Shown here in pieces: positions 54,359-64,000 of a stretch of 64,000 nucleotides of DNA. The stretch comes from Lactarius indigo (taxonomy: Eukaryota > Basidiomycota > Agaricomycetes > Russulales > Russulaceae): contig JAFKAC010000130.1 of NCBI GenBank assembly GCA_025766275.1, forward strand, positions 62,001-126,000, in the 5' to 3' direction. The notes under the pieces were generated by a model. The model made no database searches, had not been told where the DNA came from, and saw nothing but the letters and a program-made list of their open reading frames with translations. The stretch's first letter is position 1. Every line of letters begins with the position of its first letter. Position numbers and translations under genes: made by a program.

Positions 54359-54830
54359 GTTTTGGAAAAACTGTTTTCGGTGCAATACATTAATGTCTCA
54401 ATGATCTGATATATCTCCCACCAACATCAGTATGTACGTATGTGTGTTATTTTTATACTTGCTACATAGACTCTGTCATGAATTCGATCATAGTCTGTAC
54501 TTAACGACTATTCTCAGATAGAAGAGCGAAGCACGCAATCCAGGACAGTTTAGACAAGGTAATGATTTGTTGAGTGCGTGTCGTGTTATGTACACGGTGG
54601 GAGTAACGTGATGTATATGGGCTTTACGACGGAACTATAGACAGCTATAATGCGAGGATATCGGGTAACGACCATGCAGCGATCAAATAAAGAGAGGCTG
54701 TCTGGATGGAGACCTATGCCCTTCTCTCTTAAGAAAAAAAGGTCAAGTCGTAATGAGCGTGGTTATCGAATGAGGGGGATATATGCGCAAAGAAAACATC
54801 CAAAAAAAAAAAAAGTATACATAAATAAGT

Positions 54831-56675
54831 TCAGTTCACACGTACCCACTCCCCCTGCTCAAGTTCCCAATGCGCCCCCGAAGGAAAGACGACGTAGCGT
54901 AATGCCGATCCCAGTGGAGGTCGCGTCCACATCGCGAGACGCGACGGACCTTCGTCCGACTTGGCAGTCTCGGTCGGCAGAGAAGCCCGCAGGCGGAGCG
55001 TTCGAAGCGCCTGCACATTTGGCAATAGCGATCCGACTTGCTTGTAAAGCGCTTGCAGCGAGACCTAGTACCGATCAGTCAGAGACAAGTAGTAGTACAG
55101 AGAAGGGCAGCCGACGCGTACCTCATCTGAAGTGCCGTCCAAGCTCAGTTCGAGTATCTCAAGCCCCGCACCCGTATTTCCCAGCGCGCCCAATAACCGC
55201 CCGCGCGTACGCACGTCCACGTCAGGCGCAAGAACGAGCACGAGCTCCTTCAGCGCGCCGCCGAGCGCGCCAAACAGTGCTGCGGGGCGCAAGCCATCAT
55301 ACAGCGTGCTCGCGATGCGCAGCGTCACGCGGCGGAGCGGACGGTCAGGAGCAAGCGCAGCCGCGAGGCCGGGGCTGCTATCGAGCACGGCAAGGCGTGG
55401 CACGGCGGCGGGTGGGACTTCGTGCGCTGCAGGGGGCACGCCGACGAAGTGAGGAAGCGCAAGGTGCGTGAGACGCGCACGCGCAGGTGCGGCGAGAAAG
55501 CCGTCGAAGAACGCGTAGGGCAGCGTGTCGGCGAGCAGCGTGAGATGTGTGAGCGTGCCCGGCGCCGCGGAGAGCAACTCCGTGTCGAAGGCCGGCAGGG
55601 TCAGCGCCGAGAGCGCGCGCATAGAGCGGAGCGCCAGGGCTAGCGCAAGCACGAAGGACGGGCCGTGCGCGGGCGGGTAGGCGCGTAGCGTGAGTGTCGT
55701 TACGAGCGCCGCGAGATGAGGTGCGCCAGCTAGCCGCGCAACGCATGCGTCGGCGTCGTCGGCAGGTCAGCTCGAGCGCGCGGTATAGCGCGAGTTGGAC
55801 GGCGGCGCTGAAGCGTTTTGAGACACGTGCAAGGATGGGTAGCCTCGAGCGTGGGATATGTGCCAAGACGAATGAGAGTGGGATCGGCGGGCTCTGACGC
55901 GCCTGCTGTCGGGCCAACCGTGGGCTACGCGGCTCGAATGCCTGTGGGGTAGTCACTATGATACGCTGGGGTGGTGGTGGTGGTGCAGGAGGTGTATGCG
56001 CGGACTCGGTTGGGGAGTGAAGGAATGCTGGTGAGCTGAGTGTGCGGGCGCGGGTGGGGTGAGTTTGGAAGGAGGATCGGGCGCTGGGAGGGACGATGTG
56101 TGTTGGTACGCTGGGGAACATCTCGGACATGCGCGGGAAGGTAGGTGAGACGGGCGAATCGGTGCAGCCCATGTCGAGCTCGGAGATGATGCTAGCACGT
56201 CGGCCGAGGCCGCTGGGAGGACGGATATCAGGAGATGGAGGCGATGGCGAGCGGCTAGGAGAGCGGGGCCATGGAACACTGGAGATGTGAGAAATGGCCT
56301 TGGAGGAGGGGCGTCCCCGTCCCCTACGAAAATGTAACATAGGAAGCAAGGGTCGTCATCCGCCGGCGCAGGGATATCGAGGCGGAGGATTGAGATGTCG
56401 ACGAGATCGTAGATGGCGAATGCATGAGACTGGGCGTGTCTTTGATGTCGAGATTTTGGGACTGCTTGAACCTACGCATGAAGGACGGCATGGTGGGAGG
56501 AGGAGGATGAGAGAGTCGTAGGGGGGGAAAGCGAACAGACGAGCCAGAAGAAAGGCTGCCCAAGTGGAGTGTGAATGAACATTTTGAAGCCGTGCGTAGG
56601 ATGGTGATTTGCAATACAAGTCGAATTTAATTTCCGAGGTTCTGCGGAGATGGGTGGCCATGCCAGTGGCTGCAA
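54831..56675 (-). pseudogene. F-box-type protein gene, copy 2, frameshifted
   Basis: Paralogue of 31562-33188. The minus strand reads a Ser/Pro-rich N-terminus, RRASIISELDMG, an F-box-like segment IPLSFVLAHIPRSRLPILAR near 55870, then leucine-rich repeats (TLPAFDTELLS, LRIASTLYDGLRP, GALKELVLVLAPDVD). A last exon ends WELEQGEWVRV at 54831. The frame breaks near 55770 after YRALEL, where the other frame continues DADACVARLAGAPHLAALV. The break is in a different place from that in copy 1, so the two were damaged independently. Confidence 0.55.
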
Positions 56676-57459
56676 AGCAAAGAATCGCTAGTCACGCATT
56701 CACGCCGATCTTGGTCCTTCGATTTTGATCCCGTCCACGTCTTGACGATCGACCAGCCCCTTCCTCCCGCCGGACTGACGATCCTCACGTCTCGCCTTTG
56801 ACCAAGACATTCCCAGGTTTGGTGAAGTGGATGTGAAATTAGAGAAATGTTGAGTTTTGCGCACCCTTCACACGGCGTCAATAAGGCGTCGTCGTTCTGG
56901 CAACCAATTATCTGTGCGCTCTCCCCCGCGGGCTCCTGTCTAGATCCGCTTCTCTTCTCCATCAGTTCGCCAAAGCGCATAGTCGCACTACACCCACTTC
57001 ATATATACATATAGGTACCATGTTCATCAAGCAGAGCCCACGGATGTAGTTATTGGTGGTGAATCACGCACATGCATCTCTTCATATGTATCCATTGTAT
57101 GTATCGTTGCTGTATTGCTCGTGTACGAACACGCTCCCAGCTTCGTTATGATTGATCTTACTGTCTAACTGTCATAAAAAAGGTTTTTCATACAGTGATG
57201 ACAGCCTACGACATTATTCCGTCGAACTCGGCTACGTAACGCAGCATTGAACATTGACAGCACATGACACCACGGCATCTTAAAATTAACCCATCAAGGC
57301 GCATCAAGTTGCGAACGCCCGCCCACCCCAGCCCCAACAACAACGAAGCGCTTTACTGAAATTTATGGGTAAAGTGAAAACAAGCGCAGAAATGCTCGTG
57401 AGCAAAGCGGGGCCGATATGGCACCATTTATGAACCAGTCACGATCGGCAGAGCATATT
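56676..57459. other. Intergenic stretch
   Basis: No gene was recognised. This is the right end of the second duplicated segment. Confidence 0.4.
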
Positions 57460-58290
57460 CCTGACGCTGGGGTTGTGTCTTCACTAGCCGAAGGCGACTA
57501 TGATAGAACCCATCCATTCCATCATGTCACGCGTAGGCGCGCAAAGGCGAAATGACACGGAGTCGTTCGACGCTTTGCGAATTCAGATGAACGAGTACTG
57601 GGGGGGAAGGTACGTCGTTGGGGCCCACACGGGGTCAGTTCGTCAGATCGAGCTGTATCTGCATCGTGCGTGGCGTCGTCAGCGACCAGAACCGATCCCC
57701 ATGCCTAAGGGAACAAAGACATACCGCGTCGTTTGGACAGGGCGCCCGTTTCCAAGTTGCGACGCGCTGCCCTCGACGAAAGTGTTCTGTTTTTGGGACA
57801 CAGTCCATCATCGATCAGCGACGCAACCTTTTCCAAAAGTGGTCGTCGCGCTCAAGTTGATGATGAGCGACACAGACTGGCACGTGCCTCGGCTCGCTGC
57901 TCAACGTGCCAATGTGCACTGCGATCGCCTTGGTGCGCGCTGACGCGCTGACGGGCGGCGCGCAAGCTATTGTTCAGAGCCAATCGCAAAACTGCAATAA
58001 ATGACTAATCTGCAGCATCCCGGCAGAAGAGTGGAGCCGAATGCGGTCCCGACGCGTTCCACGTGCCCTCATAGGACAACGAGCCGCCGACGACGTTGCA
58101 GTACCCGCGGGGAAAGTCCGTTGTGACCGTCGTGCACCACTCGCGGTTTGCGTTGTTGTTAGTCGCGACGAAGTTATGTCCCCAAACGCGTCAAATATCC
58201 CCACTACGAGTTGCCATGAGGAGAGGCAGGGTTGAAAGGTGCATCTAGCCAGCCAGAGGAGTTGGTAGTAACTTACCTGCAAAGGGCGAC
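57460..58290 (-). pseudogene. Alpha-amylase C-terminal fragment
   Basis: The minus strand shows GHNFVATNNNANREWCTTV and GYCNVVGGSLS, the C-terminal beta-sheet domain of a fungal GH13 amylase, followed by words of a CBM20 domain (NTFVEGSASQLGN). They parallel the intact gene at 60884-63635. The catalytic barrel is absent and the rest is broken by frame changes. It is a decayed partial duplicate. Confidence 0.55.
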
Positions 58291-59129
58291 AAGTCAGATC
58301 ACTGTATCAGGCCTGGGGTCACGTAACATACTGTATGGTGCCCCCCACCCTTACTTACGGCAAGTCTTCCGTCCTCTCTCGCTATTATTGTATTTCTACG
58401 ACACCTCCATGTGGCCATCTGTTCTCTCAAACATAGGAGCCCCCAACCTGGTATGACCCACATTATTCTGGTAACTGGACCCATTTTCAAGCCTTGTTCT
58501 TCTTGCTGGGCGCGGGAATCTGTTTTGGTAAAGCCGGAATAGATGGGTGAGTAACTTGGGCGGTAAGCGCTCTCCCCAACCATTCGTGGAATGCAAAAGC
58601 CTACACAGGAGTGATCAGGCGGCGGCAGAATTGAACCAACTCTGATCAATGACCGCCAACGCAGTGATAATCGTGGAACAATGGTCAAAGCGTCCGTTTT
58701 GAGTTTCAGACGCTGTTGACGCGCTTACCACGCTGTACAGTAAGTTACATGATGTGGCAGTGATGCGCACATCAAAAAAGAAAAAAAAAATTTGCAAGGG
58801 ATGCTGGCACAGTATATGAAGTTGCACACCCTATCCCGTCGTCCTAAGTTGTCCAGGTACCCCACTGTTTCCATTAATGGGTTCTCATTGGTGTGTATGA
58901 TCTCCTTTTTTTGGCATCACTCGACTATCAATTAACCAAGGACTGGCCGTTAATCCCTCAGTAGTCATATCGCGTCCCATGGCCCGCCGTGTGATCCTGC
59001 TTATTTTTATTCGCCCAATCACAACACTTCAACTCGGACACGTGGGCTCCATAACGGCTCAAATATTGCTGGAAATTACTCTAAGAAATCGAGGGGAATG
59101 CGGGCTCGAGGTACGTTTCCAAGCTCCTA
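58291..59129. other. Intergenic stretch
   Basis: No gene was recognised. It should contain the promoter of the F-box gene that starts at 59130. Confidence 0.4.
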
Positions 59130-60545
59130 ATGGCCCTTGCGACGACCACTGACCGGTATGGCCCGGCCATAGTTGTAACAATCGGCGCTCTTCCGGACAG
59201 TGTCCTTCTAGAAATATTTGACTTCTGTCGAATGGATTTTTACGGGCTTCCAATTCTCCCAGTATGGGGCTGGAACAAACTGGTACATGTTTGCCGACGA
59301 TGGCGATGTATCGTATTTGCATCACCACGCCGTCTCAACCTGGAACTTCTCTGTACACACGGAACACCTGTCAGGAAGATTCTGGGTCACTGGCCAACCT
59401 ATCCTATCATCGTTGACTATTTCATCTATTCTTACTACGGCAGCAACGGTACTGCTCCAAACGACGAAGACGATGTCATTGCTGCAATCGAGCACCCCGA
59501 TCGTGTACGCCGTGTCGAGATTGTTGTCACGAACTCGCTATTAGGAAAGATGGCCACCGTGATGCAAGAGCCATTTACGGAGCTGACACGCCTTCGGCTT
59601 TCGTCGAATCAGAAGGATGGGGAAATGCCCATCCTTCCTGGTTCATTCCTGGGGAGATCTGCCCCACGTTTACGAGATATCCACTTAGACGGAATTCCCT
59701 TTCCGGCACTGCCAGCGCTTCTCCTGTCGGCAGGTGACCTTGTCGCTCTCAAACTCGACAAGATACCCCACACTGGTTACATTTCACCGGAGGCAATGGT
59801 AACCGGTCTAGCTGCACTGACTAGGCTCAAAACCCTTTCCATTCGATTTCAATCGCCGACCTCTATCCCTGATCAAAGACACCCCGCTCCCCTAACGCGA
59901 GTTATCCTTGCTGCTCTCACTTTTTTCGAATTTTACGGTGTTTGCGAGTATTTGGAGGCGCTCGTGGCCCGAATAGACGCTCCCGAACTCACCATCTTAG
60001 AAATAACGTATTTCAATCAACTCGTCTTTCGAGTTCCTCAACTTTCCCAGTTCATCAGTCGTGCTGGAACTCTCCCGGCGGCCCACCTCGAGAGCGCGGG
60101 CGTATGTTTTGGTGGTAACAGTGTCAACGTCCGCCTTGATTGTCGTCGAGAGCAGCCCCTTAAAACCTACCTTCTCCTTCAGGTCTCATGCCAGGGGCTA
60201 GATTGGCAAGTATCCTCGATGGCCCAGCTGATCAACCAATGCTCCACCATGCTCTCCAGCTTGCGACAACTCTCCATCGATGAGGTCGCTCTACAACGCG
60301 GATGGCGGGACGATATGGACCATCACGAATGGCTAGAACTCCTTCGCCCATTTATCGCTGTGAAGACGCTGCGTGTATGTCGGCGGTTGGCGCGACATGT
60401 TTCTCTTGCGCTCGAAGAGGTCACAGAGGCGATGGTTGCCGAGGTGTTGCCATGCCTGCACTCGCTATACTTAGAGGGCCAGTCAGTGACAACTTTGGAA
60501 CGGTTCACCGCTATGCGCGGGCACTCTAATCGCTCTGTAATGTAA
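59130..60545 (+). CDS. F-box domain protein
   Basis: An intact single-exon frame of 471 residues starts with ATG at 59130. The F-box is at residues about 17-70 (LPDSVLLEIFDFCR, WNKLVHVCRRWRCIVFASPR, LNLELLC), followed by irregular leucine-rich repeats (APRLRDIHLDGIPFPALP, LTRLKTLSIRF, LPCLHSLYLEGQ). Proteins of this kind are abundant in agaricomycetes and are thought to serve as substrate receptors of SCF ubiquitin ligases; no substrate can be inferred. The gene looks functional. A GTACGT word shortly upstream (59111) could mark an intron in the 5' untranslated region. Confidence 0.85.
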   Translation: MALATTTDRYGPAIVVTIGALPDSVLLEIFDFCRMDFYGLPILPVWGWNKLVHVCRRWRCIVFASPRRLNLELLCTHGTPVRKILGHWPTYPIIVDYFIYSYYGSNGTAPNDEDDVIAAIEHPDRVRRVEIVVTNSLLGKMATVMQEPFTELTRLRLSSNQKDGEMPILPGSFLGRSAPRLRDIHLDGIPFPALPALLLSAGDLVALKLDKIPHTGYISPEAMVTGLAALTRLKTLSIRFQSPTSIPDQRHPAPLTRVILAALTFFEFYGVCEYLEALVARIDAPELTILEITYFNQLVFRVPQLSQFISRAGTLPAAHLESAGVCFGGNSVNVRLDCRREQPLKTYLLLQVSCQGLDWQVSSMAQLINQCSTMLSSLRQLSIDEVALQRGWRDDMDHHEWLELLRPFIAVKTLRVCRRLARHVSLALEEVTEAMVAEVLPCLHSLYLEGQSVTTLERFTAMRGHSNRSVM

Positions 60546-60883
60546 TACCTAAGAGATAGAAAAGGTCGATTTATTAGATTGCAGGTAGTCCAATGTCATC
60601 ATGTCGTTCAAAAAAAAAACAAAATTGTGTAGCCCACATCGATTATCATATCTCTTGTCCAAACAACACTTTATTAGGAGCACCTCGTTGATGTGATATT
60701 AAGGACATTAACGCGACTCCTAAAATCAACTCAACATAACTTTTCGGTGCTTGCATGTTTACTGCCTAGCCAACCTTAACGAGCAATAAGCTCTTTAATG
60801 ATGGTCAACACAAATTAGTCAATAAATAAGAGACAGGAAAATAAAAACCCAGGTGTAGAAGTATGATATGGTACTATTGATGA
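60546..60883. other. Convergent 3' intergenic stretch
   Basis: AT-rich, no gene seen. It lies between the 3' ends of the F-box gene and the amylase gene. Confidence 0.5.
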
Positions 60884-63635
<2,752 letters not shown>

Positions 63636-64000
63636 AGGTAGAAATTGCTGCTATGAGCTGGTGACTAAAAAGAAAAACGAGGGTACTAAATGGACTCGTT
63701 TCAATCCCCGGGCTGACTGCTGCTGGTTAACCTTAAGCAACGCCCCAGATTGACTTCAGAACGTGTGGCTGATGGGCCGGCCCCCCAGTGTCCCGTGCAA
63801 CGCAGCCGCGGCATATGTTTCAAAAGTTTGACGTCACCTTATGATACACATGGCGTTACTATCCTTCTATCGGAAGTAGACACATCCGGATGGAATGAGT
63901 TCGTAACCGCTCACCAGGACTTGTTGTTAAATTCCTCGGTAATCTTGAGGCTTGGAATTTGAGGCAAAACAACGACATTGTCGAAAGAGCCAATTACACA
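63636..64000. other. Upstream region of the amylase gene
   Basis: No gene seen. It should contain the minus-strand promoter of the amylase. No convincing TATA box was picked out. Confidence 0.4.

Noticed and set aside
54650..55471. Plus-strand ORF of 273 codons
   Set aside because: It lies antisense to the F-box paralogue, whose minus-strand words match the copy at 31562-33188; Arg-rich shadow frame.

Overview
The window is nuclear DNA of a basidiomycete fungus, most likely an agaricomycete. Genes are cut by many 50-65 bp GT-AG introns with CTRAY branch sites. Families typical of mushroom-forming fungi are present: a DUF6535 membrane protein, F-box proteins, a KDZ transposase relic, C2/G-domain P-loop proteins and a GH13-CBM20 alpha-amylase. 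No bacterial, organellar, rRNA or tRNA feature was seen.

Region 1 (1-23474) is a nested stack of Ty3/gypsy LTR retrotransposons. The youngest is a nearly complete 9.8 kb chromovirus (6058-15886, TSD CAAGT). Its two 696-bp LTRs differ at two sites only. It sits inside the 5' LTR of an older minus-strand element (838-5675 plus a split LTR). That element also carries a solo LTR of a third family (2369-2947, TSD CATGG) and abuts the 3' end of a fourth element (2-832). Next come the 3' end of the third family (16191-18215), a KDZ fragment (18890-19996) and a 5'-truncated second copy of the older family (20030-23474).

The young element is unusual. Between its transcription start and the gag AUG at 9868 there is no ATG in any forward frame for about 3.3 kb, yet the stretch holds three long ORFs (about 420, 327 and 227 codons). 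A predicted 56-nt intron across the U5/primer-binding-site junction would create an AUG exactly in frame with the first ORF. Four hairpins with the same GAGU loop mark the leader and the ORF junctions. Gag-pol expression appears to use a -1 frameshift, and priming appears to be self-priming as in Tf1.

Region 2 (about 23.5-56.7 kb) holds two direct copies of a roughly 9.5 kb segment (23.5-33.2 and 47.3-56.7 kb). Each copy has a minus-strand G-domain gene, a decayed nucleostemin-like GTPase and an F-box gene. Inside both G-domain genes lies what looks like a 68-bp minisatellite (about 50 and 39 units). On the minus strand every unit reads as a complete mini-intron (GTGAGT, CTGAC/CTAAC, CTCTCCAG) separated from the next by exactly 3 nt. 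This would be an array of single-codon micro-exons in phase 0, and it is the most striking signal in the window. Between the copies lie two further G-domain genes and one G-domain pseudogene, plus an intact DUF6535 gene.

Region 3 (57-64 kb) holds a decayed fragment of an alpha-amylase, an intact F-box gene, and a complete multi-exon secreted alpha-amylase with a starch-binding domain.

All exon models were made by eye. Intron positions and family names are inferences from motifs, with no database search.
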